Assembly: GCF_024733015.1 (NCBI RefSeq)
Contig: NZ_JANKJG010000001.1
Span: 550,263-614,262, forward strand
Source: Pseudosulfitobacter koreensis
Lineage (GTDB): Bacteria > Pseudomonadota > Alphaproteobacteria > Rhodobacterales > Rhodobacteraceae
DNA: 64,000 nt
Reading direction: 5' to 3'
Made by a program: the position numbers and the translations under genes. Below the pieces are notes generated by a model. The model worked only from the letters and a program-made list of their open reading frames with translations. It had not been told where the DNA came from and searched no databases. Each line of letters begins with the position of its first letter. The stretch's first letter is position 1. This document shows positions 26,383 through 37,076 of the stretch, in pieces.

Positions 26383-28992
26383 CAGTTTATAAAGCGCTTC
26401 AAGCGCCTGCTTAGGCGTCATCTCGTCGGGATGCAGCGCGCCGATCATCTCTAACGCGGGGCTTTGCGCCTGTTTGGGCGCAGGGGCAGTGGCCTGCATG
26501 CTGAACAGCGGCAAATCGTCGATCAGCGCCTTTTGCGTGGCACCGCCTTCACGCTCGCCCTTTTCCAATGCTTCCAGAACCGTTCGGGCGCGGGCAATGA
26601 CCGAGGGCGGCAATCCGGCCAGTTGCGCCACCTGCACGCCATAGGACCGGTCTGCGGCACCCTTGTGCACCTCGTGCAGGAACACGACTTCGCCGTCGAA
26701 CTCCTTGACCGCAACGGTGGCATTGTCCACGTGATCCAGCTTGCCCGCCAGCGCGGTCAGTTCGTGGTAATGCGTGGCAAACAGCGCGCGGCTTTTGTTG
26801 CCGTCGTGCAGATGCTCCAGCGTCGCCCAGGCAATCGACAGGCCGTCATAGGTGGCCGTGCCGCGCCCGATTTCGTCCAGGATCACCAGCGCACGGTCAT
26901 CCGCCTGATTGAGAATCGCCGCGGTTTCGACCATTTCGACCATGAACGTGGACCGCCCGCGCGCCAGATCATCGGCGGCGCCGACGCGGCTGAACAACTG
27001 GCTGATCACACCGATGCGGGCGGAAGTGGCAGGCACATAGCTGCCCATTTGCGCGAGCAGTGCGATTAGCGCGTTCTGGCGCAGGAACGTGGATTTACCG
27101 GCCATGTTGGGTCCAGTTAGCAGCCAGATGTTCGATCCGTCTTCGACCGTCAGGTTGCAGTCATTGGCGATGAACGCTTCGCCCGATCCATCGCGCAGGG
27201 ACTTTTCCACAACGGGATGGCGTCCGCCGACGATATCGAACGCGCGGCTGTCGTCCACCTGTGGGCGGCACCAGTTTTCGGACCGGGCCAGACGGGCAAG
27301 GGCGCAGGACACGTCAAGTTCCGCCAAGGCCGTTGCGGTCTGGAAAATCTCGGCGGCTTTTTCAAGAATGGAGGCTGAAAGCATTTGGTAGAGCCGCTTT
27401 TCTGTCTCGATCGCGCGATTGCCCGCGTTCAAAATCTTGGTTTCCATCTCGGACAACTCAACCGTAGTGAACCGCACCTGATTGGCTGTGGTCTGGCGAT
27501 GGATGAAGGTCTCGGAGAGAGGCGGCGACAGCATCTTTTCTGCGTGGGTTGCTGTGGTTTCGATGAAATAGCCCAGCACGTTGTTGTGCTTGATCTTCAG
27601 CGACGTGATGCCGGTGACCTTGGCAAAATCCTGTTGCATGGCGGCGATCACCGACCGCCCCTCGTCGCGCAGGGTGCGGGCTTCGTCCAGATCGGCGTCG
27701 TATCCCGGTGCAATGAACCCGCCATCGCGGGCGAGCAAGGGCGGTTCGGCCACCAGCGCGTCGTCCAGCAGGTTCACCAGATCCCCCATCCCGCCCATAC
27801 GTTCCAGCGCATCCGTCACGCCGTGCGGTGCATCCGGCCCCAGCCCGTCCTGCGCGATGGTGGCTGCCTGGCTCAGCCCGTCCCGGATGGCGGTCAGATC
27901 GCGGGGCCCGCCACGATCCAGTGACAGCCGCGACAGGGCTCGGTCCAGATCAGGCACGTGGCGCAGCCGTTCGGTCAGGCCCTCCGCGAGACCGTTATCA
28001 AGGAAGAAACCGACAGCGTCCAACCGATCCTGAATGATTCGCACATTGCGCGAGGGGCTGGACAGGCGACGCTCCAACAGACGTGCGCCCCCGGCTGTCA
28101 GGGTCTTGTCGATGGTCGCCAGCAGTGATCCGGCGCGACCCCCGGACAGGGCGTGGGTCAGTTCCAGATTGCGCCGGGTTGCGGCATCAATCTGCACCTG
28201 CCCCATCTGATCTTCCTGCTGCGGCGGACGCACCAAGGGCAGTTTGCCTTTTTGCGTGATGTTCAGGTACTCGACGATGGCCCCCATCGCGGAAATCTGC
28301 GCGCGGTCAAAACTGCCAAAGGCGTCCAGCGTCTGCACGCCGAACAGCTCGCACAACCGCTTTTCGCCGCCGGTGCTGTCGAATGTCGCACGCGACAGCG
28401 GCGTCATCGAAATCCCGAAATCAGTCACCAATTCGGCCAATTCAGGCTCGGTCGTGTCCATCACGATCAACTCGGACGGTGCCAAGCGCGCCAGTTCCGG
28501 CCCCAGCCGCATCTGGTTCAGTTGCATCACGCGAAACGCCCCGGTCGACATGTCCAGCCAAGCCAGCGCTGACGCGTCGCGCACCTGGGCAAAAGCTGCC
28601 AGATAGTTGTGCTGCCGCGCGTTCAGCAGGGAATCCTCGGTCAGGGTTCCGGGTGTCACCAGACGCACAACGCCACGTTTGACCACCGACTTGTGGCCGC
28701 GTTTCTTCGCCTCGGCGGGGTTCTCCAACTGCTCGCACACCGCCACGCGAAACCCCTTGCGGATCAGGGTCAGCAAATAGCCTTCTGCCGAATGTACCGG
28801 CACGCCGCACATCGGAATATCGTCGCCGTCATGTTTGCCGCGTTTGGTCAGGGCAATGTCCAGTGCTTCGGCGGCGGCCACCGCGTCTTCAAAGAACATT
28901 TCATAGAAATCGCCCATCCGGTAGAACAGCAGCGATCCGGGATGCGCCTGCTTGATCTCCAGAAACTGCGCCATCATCGGCGTAACCGTCAT
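26362..28992 (-). CDS. mutS: DNA mismatch repair protein MutS
   Basis: MutS recognises mismatches and recruits MutL. From the ATG at 28992 (MTVTPMMAQFLEIK) it has 876 residues; a start at 29004 is also possible. The mismatch-probing F-x-E motif is in MGDFYEMFF, near residue 30. The ATPase has GPNMAGKST, the Walker B VILDEIGRGTATYDG, and FATHYHEL. The C-terminus is complete. It converges on grpE and is divergent from maeB. Confidence 0.97.
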   Translation of the reverse strand: MTVTPMMAQFLEIKQAHPGSLLFYRMGDFYEMFFEDAVAAAEALDIALTKRGKHDGDDIPMCGVPVHSAEGYLLTLIRKGFRVAVCEQLENPAEAKKRGHKSVVKRGVVRLVTPGTLTEDSLLNARQHNYLAAFAQVRDASALAWLDMSTGAFRVMQLNQMRLGPELARLAPSELIVMDTTEPELAELVTDFGISMTPLSRATFDSTGGEKRLCELFGVQTLDAFGSFDRAQISAMGAIVEYLNITQKGKLPLVRPPQQEDQMGQVQIDAATRRNLELTHALSGGRAGSLLATIDKTLTAGGARLLERRLSSPSRNVRIIQDRLDAVGFFLDNGLAEGLTERLRHVPDLDRALSRLSLDRGGPRDLTAIRDGLSQAATIAQDGLGPDAPHGVTDALERMGGMGDLVNLLDDALVAEPPLLARDGGFIAPGYDADLDEARTLRDEGRSVIAAMQQDFAKVTGITSLKIKHNNVLGYFIETTATHAEKMLSPPLSETFIHRQTTANQVRFTTVELSEMETKILNAGNRAIETEKRLYQMLSASILEKAAEIFQTATALAELDVSCALARLARSENWCRPQVDDSRAFDIVGGRHPVVEKSLRDGSGEAFIANDCNLTVEDGSNIWLLTGPNMAGKSTFLRQNALIALLAQMGSYVPATSARIGVISQLFSRVGAADDLARGRSTFMVEMVETAAILNQADDRALVILDEIGRGTATYDGLSIAWATLEHLHDGNKSRALFATHYHELTALAGKLDHVDNATVAVKEFDGEVVFLHEVHKGAADRSYGVQVAQLAGLPPSVIARARTVLEALEKGEREGGATQKALIDDLPLFSMQATAPAPKQAQSPALEMIGALHPDEMTPKQALEALYKLKEAAKT

Positions 28993-29115
28993 ACCTGCCC
29001 CCATGCGAACCAGCGCGACCTTACAAACGCCTGCGGCGGAGCGAAAGCCAAAGCTGATTGAGCGCGGCAGATCGCTCGGGTATGAGGGAGCAATACATTG
29101 GAGGAATGTTTGCAC

Positions 29116-31371
29116 ATGTCGAAGACCAAAGTCACAGCAGAAGAGGCTCTGACCTTCCACCTCGAACCGACTCCGGGCAAGTTCGAGATCACCGCAACCG
29201 TTCCGATGACCACGCAGCGCGACCTTAGCCTGGCCTATTCGCCGGGCGTCGCCGTGCCCTGCGAGGCAATCGCGGCAAACCCCGAGACCGCCTACGACTA
29301 TACCAACAAGGGCAACCTTGTCGCCGTCATCTCGAACGGGACGGCTGTTCTGGGTTTGGGCAACCTTGGCGCGCTGGCGTCCAAGCCGGTGATGGAGGGC
29401 AAGGCGGTTCTGTTCAAACGCTTTGCCGACGTGAACAGCATTGACATTGAGCTGGACACCGAAGACCCGGACGAGTTCTGCCGCGCCGTGCGACTGATGG
29501 GCCCCACATTCGGCGGCATCAATCTAGAAGACATCAAGGCGCCCGAATGCTTCATCATCGAGCAGCGCTTGAAAGAGGAAATGGACATCCCCGTTTTTCA
29601 CGACGACCAGCACGGCACCGCCGTGATCTGCGCCGCCGGTCTGATCAACGCGCTCTACCTGTCGAACAAAAAGATCGAAGACGTAAAGATCGTGCTGAAC
29701 GGGGCAGGGGCTGCGGGCATCGCCTGTCTTGAACTGCTCAAATCCATGGGCGCGCGGCATGAGAATTGCATCATGTGCGACACCAAGGGCGTGATTTACC
29801 AAGGCCGTACCGAGGGCATGAACCAGTGGAAATCGGCCCACGCGGTCAAGACCGACACCCGCACGCTGGAAGAGGCGATGGTGGGTTGCGACGTTTTCCT
29901 GGGCGTGTCGGCCAAGGGCGCCGTGACGCAGAAGATGGTCGCGTCGATGGCGGACAACCCGGTGATCTTCGCGATGGCCAACCCCGACCCCGAGATCACG
30001 CCGGAAGAGGCGCACGAGGTCCGCGTTGATGCCATCGTCGCCACCGGACGCAGCGATTACCCCAATCAGGTCAACAACGTGTTGGGCTTTCCTTATCTGT
30101 TCCGCGGCGCGCTGGACATCAACGCACGTGCCATCAACGACGAGATGAAGATCGCTTGCGCCCATGCGCTCGCAAATCTGGCGCGAGAGGATGTGCCGGA
30201 CGAAGTCGCGCTGGCCTACGGCAAGAACCTGACCTTCGGCCGTGACTACATCATCCCGACGCCTTTCGATCCGCGTCTGATCCACCGCATTCCGACAGCG
30301 GTGGCCAAGGCCGGCATGGACACAGGCGCCGCGCGTCGTCCGATCATCGACATGGAGGCCTATGAGCTTTCGCTGAAATCGCGGATGGACCCGACGGCGA
30401 ACATCCTGCGGGGGATCAATGCGCGGGCGCGGGCCGCCCAGGCGCGGATGATCTTTGCCGAAGGCGACGACCCTCGGGTGTTGCGCGCTGCGGTCATGTA
30501 CCAACGCTCGGGTCTGGGCAACGCGCTGGTCGTGGGGCGCAATGACGACGTCAAGGCCAAGCTGGAAGCAGCCGGCCTGGGCGACGCCGTGCGCGAGATC
30601 GAGGTCGTGAACGCGGCCAACACGCAGTATCTGGAAACTTACAAGACATTTCTCTACGATAGGTTGCAACGGCGTGGCTATGACCGGTCGGACATTCACC
30701 GTCTCGCCGCGCGGGATCGGCATGTGTTTTCGGCTCTGATGCTGGCGCACGGGCACGGCGACGGTCTGGTGACCGGGGCCACGCGCAAATCGGCGCATAT
30801 CCTTGAGCGGATCAACAACGTCTTTGACGCCGATGCCGAACATGGCGCTGCGGGCATCACCGCGCTGCTGCACAAGGGGCGGATTGTACTTATTGCCGAC
30901 ACCTTGGTGCATGAATGGCCCAACGAGGAAGACCTGGCCAATATCGCCGAGCGGGGTGCCGTGGTCGCACGTCATCTGGGGCTTGAGCCGCGCGTTGCCT
31001 TCGTCAGCTTCTCGACCTTCGGCTATCCGGTGTCCGAGCGGGCGGAAAAGATGGCGATGGCGCCCAAGGTCCTCGATCGGCGCGGTGTCGATTTCGAATA
31101 CGAGGGCGAGATGACAGTCGATGTCGCCCTGAACGCCAAGTCGCAGCAGGCCTATCCGTTCTCGCGGCTGACCGGGCCTGCGAACATTCTGGTGGTGCCC
31201 GCGCGCCATTCGGCCAGCATCTCGGTTAAGCTGATGCAGGAAATGGGCGGTGCGACGGTTATCGGGCCAATCCTGTCGGGTGTGGACCGGTCGATTCAGA
31301 TCTGCTCAACCGTTTCGACGGCAAACGACATCCTGAACATGGCCGTTCTGGCCGCCTGCAAGGTCGGCTGA
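29116..31371 (+). CDS. maeB: NADP-dependent malic enzyme (two-domain MaeB type)
   Basis: This enzyme decarboxylates malate to pyruvate. The 751-residue protein has an N-terminal malic enzyme domain (about 1-430; SLAYSPGVAVPC, FHDDQHGTA, NGAGAAGIACLEL) and a C-terminal phosphotransacetylase-like domain (about 435-751). In this family the second domain is thought to be regulatory, binding acetyl-CoA. ATG 29116 follows a GAGGA ribosome site. The stop overlaps the next start by one base (TGATG). Confidence 0.95.
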   Translation: MSKTKVTAEEALTFHLEPTPGKFEITATVPMTTQRDLSLAYSPGVAVPCEAIAANPETAYDYTNKGNLVAVISNGTAVLGLGNLGALASKPVMEGKAVLFKRFADVNSIDIELDTEDPDEFCRAVRLMGPTFGGINLEDIKAPECFIIEQRLKEEMDIPVFHDDQHGTAVICAAGLINALYLSNKKIEDVKIVLNGAGAAGIACLELLKSMGARHENCIMCDTKGVIYQGRTEGMNQWKSAHAVKTDTRTLEEAMVGCDVFLGVSAKGAVTQKMVASMADNPVIFAMANPDPEITPEEAHEVRVDAIVATGRSDYPNQVNNVLGFPYLFRGALDINARAINDEMKIACAHALANLAREDVPDEVALAYGKNLTFGRDYIIPTPFDPRLIHRIPTAVAKAGMDTGAARRPIIDMEAYELSLKSRMDPTANILRGINARARAAQARMIFAEGDDPRVLRAAVMYQRSGLGNALVVGRNDDVKAKLEAAGLGDAVREIEVVNAANTQYLETYKTFLYDRLQRRGYDRSDIHRLAARDRHVFSALMLAHGHGDGLVTGATRKSAHILERINNVFDADAEHGAAGITALLHKGRIVLIADTLVHEWPNEEDLANIAERGAVVARHLGLEPRVAFVSFSTFGYPVSERAEKMAMAPKVLDRRGVDFEYEGEMTVDVALNAKSQQAYPFSRLTGPANILVVPARHSASISVKLMQEMGGATVIGPILSGVDRSIQICSTVSTANDILNMAVLAACKVG

Positions 31372-32246
31372 TGGCAATCTGGAACCTTGGGTCGATCAAC
31401 ATCGACGTGGTGTACCGGGTGCCGCATCTGCCTGCGCCCGGTGAAACACTCGCTGCGACCGAGGTGACGCGTGGACTGGGCGGCAAGGGCGCAAACATGT
31501 CCGTGGCCGCCGCCCGCGCTGCGGCCTGTGTCGCCCACATCGGGGCGGTGGGCGCTGATGGCGGGTGGACCGTTGATCGGCTGATGGAATACGGCGTCGA
31601 CGTGCGCCATATCTCGCGCCTGCCGAGTGAGACGGGCCACGCGATCATCGCCGTCGATCAGGCGGGTGAGAACAATATCATTCTCTATTCAGGCGCAAAC
31701 TGTGTGCTGGACAGTGACATGATCGGTGCCGCCCTTGCTTCAGCGGATCATGGCGATACGCTTTTGATGCAGAACGAAACGAACGGACAGGCAGAGGCGG
31801 CTCAGATGGCCAGCCAGCTGGGTCTGAAGGTGGTTTATGCCGCCGCGCCTTTCGACGCGGATGCGGTGCGCGAGGTGATGCCTTATCTGGACATGCTGGT
31901 TCTGAACGCGGTCGAGGCTGCACAGCTTAGCGACGCGCTTGGCGCCGAACTTCAGGACCTGCATATTTCACAGATCGTGGTGACGTGCGGTGCCGATGGC
32001 TGCGACCACTACGACAACATCCGCAAGACGAGGGCGCAGTATCCGGCGATCAAGGTCGATGCGGTAGACACCACAGGTGCCGGCGATACGTTCACTGGCT
32101 ACCTGGTGGCGGGGCTGGACCGCGATCTGCCCATTGCGCAGGCGATTGATCTGGCGATGACCGCCGCCGCGATCATGGTCACACGCCATGGCACAGCAGA
32201 TGTGATCCCCGATCTGAAAGACATCGAGGATTTCAAGCTGGCTTAG
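31371..32246 (+). CDS. PfkB/ribokinase family sugar kinase
   Basis: The 291-residue protein has both PfkB signatures: GLGGKGANMSVAAARA near residues 38-53 and DTTGAGDTFTGYLVAG near 225-240, with the catalytic Asp in the GAGD motif. The overall layout is ribokinase-like, but the sugar cannot be assigned. It is translationally coupled to maeB and shares its stop tetranucleotide TTAG with the convergent msrA. Confidence 0.88.
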   Translation: MAIWNLGSINIDVVYRVPHLPAPGETLAATEVTRGLGGKGANMSVAAARAAACVAHIGAVGADGGWTVDRLMEYGVDVRHISRLPSETGHAIIAVDQAGENNIILYSGANCVLDSDMIGAALASADHGDTLLMQNETNGQAEAAQMASQLGLKVVYAAAPFDADAVREVMPYLDMLVLNAVEAAQLSDALGAELQDLHISQIVVTCGADGCDHYDNIRKTRAQYPAIKVDAVDTTGAGDTFTGYLVAGLDRDLPIAQAIDLAMTAAAIMVTRHGTADVIPDLKDIEDFKLA

Positions 32247-32887
32247 CTGCCCGGCACGAAGGGCGCATCATTGCCCCAAAGCTGTCTGACCCGTTCATCC
32301 CGGCCGCAAGCATCGCGATAGGCGATATAGGCGTTCGCCTTCGACTTGGGGCCGAACCGGGTCAGGATCAGGCTGGACTGCTTGTAATAATCCTGATGAT
32401 AGCCGTCGGCAGGATAGAACGGTTGCTCTTCCAGAATAGGCGTCACAACCGATTGGCCCAACTCCGCCTCGGCGTTTGCCTTGGCAGCTTCGGCGGCTTG
32501 CCGTTGCGCGGCATCGGCGGGGAAAATCGCGGTGCGGTAGCTGTCGCCGCGGTCACAGAACTGGCCACCTGCATCCAGTGGATCGACCGAGCGGAAAAAC
32601 AGGTTCAGCAGCGTGGATGCGTCCACGACGTCCGGGTCATATTTGATCTGCACCGCTTCGTAGTGACCGGTTCCGCCGCCCACGACCTCTTTGTAGGTCG
32701 GATCAGCCACCGTTCCGCCGGTGAACCCTGATATGGCCTCGGACACGCCTTGGACCTTTTCAAAGTCGGCCTCGACGCACCAAAAACAGCCGCCCGCGAC
32801 GGTCAGCGTCTTTTGTTCGGCAGCGTGGATTGCGGTTGAAATGCCGAGGCTTGCGGCGGCGATCAAAAACAGTCGTTGAATAGTCAT
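32243..32887 (-). CDS. msrA: Exported peptide methionine-(S)-sulfoxide reductase MsrA
   Basis: MsrA reduces methionine-S-sulfoxide in damaged proteins. The catalytic motif GGCFWCVE puts the nucleophile Cys at residue 33. The first 22 residues are a signal peptide (hydrophobic LFLIAASLGIS, cleavage after IHA), so this copy acts in the periplasm. Later conserved parts are GGGTGHYEAVQI, FFRSVDPLDAGGQFCDRGDSYRTAIF. The 214-residue length fits. Confidence 0.94.
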   Translation of the reverse strand: MTIQRLFLIAAASLGISTAIHAAEQKTLTVAGGCFWCVEADFEKVQGVSEAISGFTGGTVADPTYKEVVGGGTGHYEAVQIKYDPDVVDASTLLNLFFRSVDPLDAGGQFCDRGDSYRTAIFPADAAQRQAAEAAKANAEAELGQSVVTPILEEQPFYPADGYHQDYYKQSSLILTRFGPKSKANAYIAYRDACGRDERVRQLWGNDAPFVPGS

Positions 32888-32991
32888 GACAAACTCCCTT
32901 TTGTCGATGATGTAGTCGAAAGGCGTCGCCGCTCAAGGGAATGAGCATGCGGTCACGTCAAGGTGAAGCCACGTATGAAAAGGATCAGGGC

Positions 32992-33702
32992 ATGACGACA
33001 AAACGGATCGCGATGTGGTCGGGGCCACGCAATCTGTCCACCGCGATGATGTACAGCTTTGGTGCGCGGTCCGATTGCAGGGTCGTGGACGAGCCATTCT
33101 ACGCAGCCTACCTGCACGCCACCGGGATCGAACACCCGATGCAACAAGAGATACTTGCGGCGCAGTCGACTGACGGCAACAAGGTTGCAAAGTCGCTGGT
33201 TTCGCCCGTGTCAGAGCCTGTTTTCTATCAGAAACACATGGCGCATCACATGGTCGACGGGATGCCGCGCGATTGGATCAGCCAGGTGACCAATGTTTTC
33301 CTGATCCGCCATCCGGCCCGCGTTCTGGCCAGCTATGCGCAAAAGCGCGAAGGGCCAAGCCTGAGCGATATCGGTTTTGTTCAGCAGGCGGCACTGTTCG
33401 ATCAGGCGCACGCGCCTATTGTGATCGATTCAGCCGATATTCGCGACAACCCCGAGGGGATGTTGCGCGCGCTTTGCGATGCGATCGGGATAGACTGGGA
33501 TGCGGGGATGCTGAACTGGCCCGCCGGAGGGCACCGCGATGACGGCGTCTGGGCATCGCATTGGTACAATGCCGTGCACCGCTCGACAGGGTTCGCAGGG
33601 CCAGAGGGGCTGTTGCCGAAGTTGCCACCCGAATATCAGGACATCGCCGATGCAGCGATGCCCTGTTATACCCGGATGGCCAAGCAAAAGCTTAGGATTT
33701 AA
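32992..33702 (+). CDS. Sulfotransferase-fold protein
   Basis: The 236-residue protein has two features of the sulfotransferase P-loop fold. One is [15 protein letters not shown] at the N-terminus, in place of the 5'-phosphosulfate loop. The other is [17 protein letters not shown] near residue 110, matching the 3'-phosphate-binding R...S element. Relatives are often mislabelled as branched-chain aminotransferase-like. The acceptor is unknown. ATG 32992 follows CAGGG. The 3' end overlaps argG by 11 nt, convergent. Confidence 0.7.
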   Translation: MTTKRIAMWSGPRNLSTAMMYSFGARSDCRVVDEPFYAAYLHATGIEHPMQQEILAAQSTDGNKVAKSLVSPVSEPVFYQKHMAHHMVDGMPRDWISQVTNVFLIRHPARVLASYAQKREGPSLSDIGFVQQAALFDQAHAPIVIDSADIRDNPEGMLRALCDAIGIDWDAGMLNWPAGGHRDDGVWASHWYNAVHRSTGFAGPEGLLPKLPPEYQDIADAAMPCYTRMAKQKLRI

Positions 33703-34912
33703 ACCGACGTTTCCGTGCCGCAAGCAGCTTCAGTCGCAGGGCATTCAACTGGATGAACCCTGCGGCGTCTTTCTGATCATAGGCGCCCGCATCGTCTTCG
33801 AACGTCACATGTGCCTCGGAATAGAGACTGTAATCAGACCAACGGCCCACTGTGCGCGCCAGACCCTTGTACAATTTCAACCGCACGGTGCCGGTCACAT
33901 GTTCCTGGCTGCGGTCGATCAGCGCCTGCAGCATTTCACGCTCGGGCGAGAACCAGAAACCATTGTAGATCAGCTCGGCGTATTTCGGCATCAACTCATC
34001 CTTGAGGTGAGCAGCCCCCCGATCCAGCGTGATCTGTTCGATACCGCGGTGCGCTTCCAGCAGCAGGGTGCCGCCGGGCGTCTCGTAGATGCCGCGCGAT
34101 TTCATGCCGACAAAGCGGCCTTCGACCAGGTCAAGACGGCCGATACCGTGCTTGCCGCCCAATTCGTTCAGCTTGGTCAGAATGGTCGCAGGCGACATCG
34201 CTTCGCCATTGATAGAGACTGCATCGCCCTTCTCAAAGCCAACCTCGATGTACTCGGGCGTGTTTGGCGCATCCTCTGGCGCGACGGTGCGCTGATAGAC
34301 GTAATCGGGCGCATCCTGTGCTGGGTCTTCCAGAACTTTGCCCTCGGACGAGGTATGCAGCAGGTTCGCATCGACCGAAAACGGCGCTTCGCCGCGCTTG
34401 TCCTTGGCGATTGGTATCTGGTTCTTTTCGGCAAAATCGATCAGTTTGGTCCGGCTGGTCAGATCCCATTCACGCCAGGGCGCGATCACCTTGATGTCGG
34501 GATTCAGCGCATATGCGGCCAGTTCAAAGCGGACCTGATCGTTGCCCTTGCCGGTCGCACCGTGGGCCACCGCGTCGGCACCTTCCATGGCCGCGATCTC
34601 GACCAGACGTTTCGAAATCAGCGGACGGGCGATGGAGGTGCCCAGCAGGTACAGACCCTCGTACAGCGCATTGGCGCGGAACATCGGGAACACGAAATCA
34701 CGCACGAACTCTTCGCGCAGGTCCTCGATATAGATCGACGACGCGCCCATCAGCTCGGCCTTGGCCCGCGCGGGCTCCAGCTCTTCGCCCTGGCCCAGAT
34801 CGGCGGTAAAGGTGACGACTTCGCAACCATATTCGGTTTGCAGCCATTTCAGGATGATCGAGGTGTCGAGGCCGCCGGAATAGGCCAGCACTACTTTCTT
34901 TGGCGCGCTCAT
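33692..34912 (-). CDS. argG: Argininosuccinate synthase
   Basis: ArgG condenses citrulline and aspartate using ATP in arginine synthesis. The start at 34912 gives 406 residues. The ATP pyrophosphatase loop AYSGGLDTS lies at 10-18; [13 protein letters not shown] and the citrulline/aspartate loops are all intact. It stands alone on the minus strand, divergent from ilvA. Confidence 0.97.
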   Translation of the reverse strand: MSAPKKVVLAYSGGLDTSIILKWLQTEYGCEVVTFTADLGQGEELEPARAKAELMGASSIYIEDLREEFVRDFVFPMFRANALYEGLYLLGTSIARPLISKRLVEIAAMEGADAVAHGATGKGNDQVRFELAAYALNPDIKVIAPWREWDLTSRTKLIDFAEKNQIPIAKDKRGEAPFSVDANLLHTSSEGKVLEDPAQDAPDYVYQRTVAPEDAPNTPEYIEVGFEKGDAVSINGEAMSPATILTKLNELGGKHGIGRLDLVEGRFVGMKSRGIYETPGGTLLLEAHRGIEQITLDRGAAHLKDELMPKYAELIYNGFWFSPEREMLQALIDRSQEHVTGTVRLKLYKGLARTVGRWSDYSLYSEAHVTFEDDAGAYDQKDAAGFIQLNALRLKLLAARKRRFKS

Positions 34913-35026
34913 TGGTTCTTTCCACATTAAGGTTTTGCTGGCCGCGATATAAGGTTTCGGCGCTCGGGGCAAGATTGACGCTTGCAGGCGGGGCGCTTAG
35001 GGCTGGATCGACCTGAAAGGATCGAA

Positions 35027-36253
35027 ATGACGTTCAAAGATGATGCACGGGCTGCGACCGCCGAAATGCGCGGCGTTTTCCCCGCGACCCCGCTGTTGCG
35101 CAACGATCTGCTGTCTGCGCGCTACGGTGCCGATATCTGGCTTAAGCGCGAAGACCTGAGCCCGGTGCGGTCCTACAAGTTGCGCGGCGCGTTCAATGCG
35201 ATGCGCAAGGTCATTCCCGGTCAGTCGGTGTTTGTCTGCGCATCGGCGGGCAACCACGCGCAGGGCGTGGCGTTCATGTGCCGCCATTTCGGCGTGCGTG
35301 GCGTGATTTTCATGCCGGTCACGACGCCGCAGCAAAAAGTACAAAAGACGCGGATGTTCGGCGGTGATGCCGTCGAGGTTAAGCTGATCGGCGACTATTT
35401 CGACAACACGCTGGCCTCGGCCCAGGCGTTCTGCGCACAGGAGGGCGCGCATTTCCTGTCGCCCTTCGACGACGAGGACGTGATCGAGGGGCAGGCGTCC
35501 GTCGCAGTCGAGATCGAACAGCAGTTGGGCCGCGTCCCCGACCGGATCGTGCTGCCCGTGGGCGGCGGCGGGTTGTCGTCTGGCGTCCGCAGCTATTTCG
35601 GAAGCGAGACGGATTACACGTTTGTCGAACCTTCTGGCGCCAAGAGCCTTGCAGCAGCGGTAGAGGCGGGCCAACCGACCGAGGTGAAGAAGGTGAACAC
35701 TTTCGTCGACGGTGCAGCGGTGGCAACCATCGGCGTGCGCACCTTCGACCGTCTGCGCGGCATATCCCGCGAGGATGTTCTGGACCTGTCCGAAGACCGC
35801 ATCTGCACCACCATCCTTGAAATGCTGAACGTCGAGGGCATCGTTCTGGAACCCGCAGGTGCCCTTAGCATCGAGGCGCTGGGCGATCTGCGCGACGAGA
35901 TCAGGGGCAAGACGGTGGTTTGCGTCGCCTCTGGCGGCAATTTTGATTTCGAACGCCTGCCCGAGGTCAAGGAACGCGCGCTGCGCTATTCCGGCGTGAA
36001 AAAGTACTTTATCCTCCGGTTGCCACAACGCCCCGGCGCGCTGAAGGATTTCCTGTCGTTGCTGGGCCCCGAAGACGACATCGCGCGGTTCGAATACCTC
36101 AAGAAATCCGCGCGCAACTTCGGCTCGGTCCTGATCGGGATCGAAACCAATGCGCCCGAAAACTTCACCGGTTTCCTTGCGCGGCTGGACGCGGGCGGGT
36201 TCGCCTATACGGACATCACGAACAACGAAACCGTCGCGCAATTTGTCATCTAG
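35027..36253 (+). CDS. ilvA: Threonine ammonia-lyase (threonine dehydratase)
   Basis: This PLP enzyme makes 2-oxobutanoate from threonine, the first step of isoleucine synthesis. The 408-residue protein has the PLP lysine K51 in SYKLRGAF, the phosphate-binding loop GGGGLSSG, and a single C-terminal ACT-like regulatory domain (FILRLPQRPGALKDFL), i.e. the short form. ATG 35027 is chosen by homology. An SDR gene follows 10 nt after the stop. Confidence 0.93.
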   Translation: MTFKDDARAATAEMRGVFPATPLLRNDLLSARYGADIWLKREDLSPVRSYKLRGAFNAMRKVIPGQSVFVCASAGNHAQGVAFMCRHFGVRGVIFMPVTTPQQKVQKTRMFGGDAVEVKLIGDYFDNTLASAQAFCAQEGAHFLSPFDDEDVIEGQASVAVEIEQQLGRVPDRIVLPVGGGGLSSGVRSYFGSETDYTFVEPSGAKSLAAAVEAGQPTEVKKVNTFVDGAAVATIGVRTFDRLRGISREDVLDLSEDRICTTILEMLNVEGIVLEPAGALSIEALGDLRDEIRGKTVVCVASGGNFDFERLPEVKERALRYSGVKKYFILRLPQRPGALKDFLSLLGPEDDIARFEYLKKSARNFGSVLIGIETNAPENFTGFLARLDAGGFAYTDITNNETVAQFVI

Positions 36254-36263
36254 GGAGGAAGAC

Positions 36264-37076
36264 ATGGATTTTCAGGACAAGGTCGTCGTCGTCACGGGCG
36301 GGGCCAGCGGGATCGGTGCTGCGATGGTGCGCAAATTCGCGGCGCTGGGCGCGCTGCCTTGCGTGGCCGATCTGAACATGGGCGCGGCACAGACCCTGGC
36401 GGATCAGGTCGGCGGAATGGCCATGCGCTGCGACGTGACCTCCGAAGATGACATCGTGGCGCTGTGCGATGGTGTCACTGCCGCCATGGGGCCGATTGAC
36501 GTGTTCGTGTCCAACGCAGGCCTCGGGCGCGGTCAGCCCAGCCATGCGGCGTCTGCAACGAACGAGACCTGGATGCTGAACTGGAACGTGCACGTGATGG
36601 CCCATGTCTATGCCGCGCGGGCGCTGCTGCCGCAGATGATCGAACGCGGGTCGGGTTACTTCGTCAATGTCGCCTCGGCGGCGGGGCTTTTGAACCAGAT
36701 CGGAGATGCGGCCTATTCCGCGACGAAACACGCTGCTGTCAGCTTTGCGGAATCGCTGGCGATCAGCCATGGCAACGACGGGATCGGCGTTTCGGTTCTC
36801 TGCCCGCAATATGTGGCGACGCCGCTGATTGATCTGGCCGATGCTGACGCCGCAAACCATGCGTCGCTGATGACGGCCGATGATGTGGCGCAGGCCACGA
36901 TTGACGGCATGAACGGTAGACAGTTTCGCATTCTGTCGCATCCAGCGGTGGGCGACTATGTCAAGGTGCGTGCGATGGACCCCGATGGCTGGCTGGAAGG
37001 GATGCGCAGGCTCAAGGCCAAGGCGGAACGCGAACTGGGTCAGGCGGGCATCAAGGATTTCTATAAACTGGTCTAG
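36264..37076 (+). CDS. Short-chain dehydrogenase/reductase
   Basis: The 270-residue classical-type SDR has the cofactor motif TGGASGIG at about 11-18, NAG in VSNAGLG, and the catalytic YSATK with a preceding Ser in VASAAG. The substrate is unknown. A strong ribosome site AGGGAGGA precedes ATG 36264, and it is probably co-transcribed with ilvA. Its stop lies in a CTAG shared with the convergent HPt gene. Confidence 0.87.
   Translation: MDFQDKVVVVTGGASGIGAAMVRKFAALGALPCVADLNMGAAQTLADQVGGMAMRCDVTSEDDIVALCDGVTAAMGPIDVFVSNAGLGRGQPSHAASATNETWMLNWNVHVMAHVYAARALLPQMIERGSGYFVNVASAAGLLNQIGDAAYSATKHAAVSFAESLAISHGNDGIGVSVLCPQYVATPLIDLADADAANHASLMTADDVAQATIDGMNGRQFRILSHPAVGDYVKVRAMDPDGWLEGMRRLKAKAERELGQAGIKDFYKLV

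Noticed and set aside
29524..31209. 561-codon open frame antisense to maeB
   Set aside because: Shadow of the malic enzyme gene; no motifs.
34946..34972. Possible argG promoter (TTGCCC and TATATC, minus strand)
   Set aside because: The spacer is only 15 bp and the -35 is poor; not strong enough to list.
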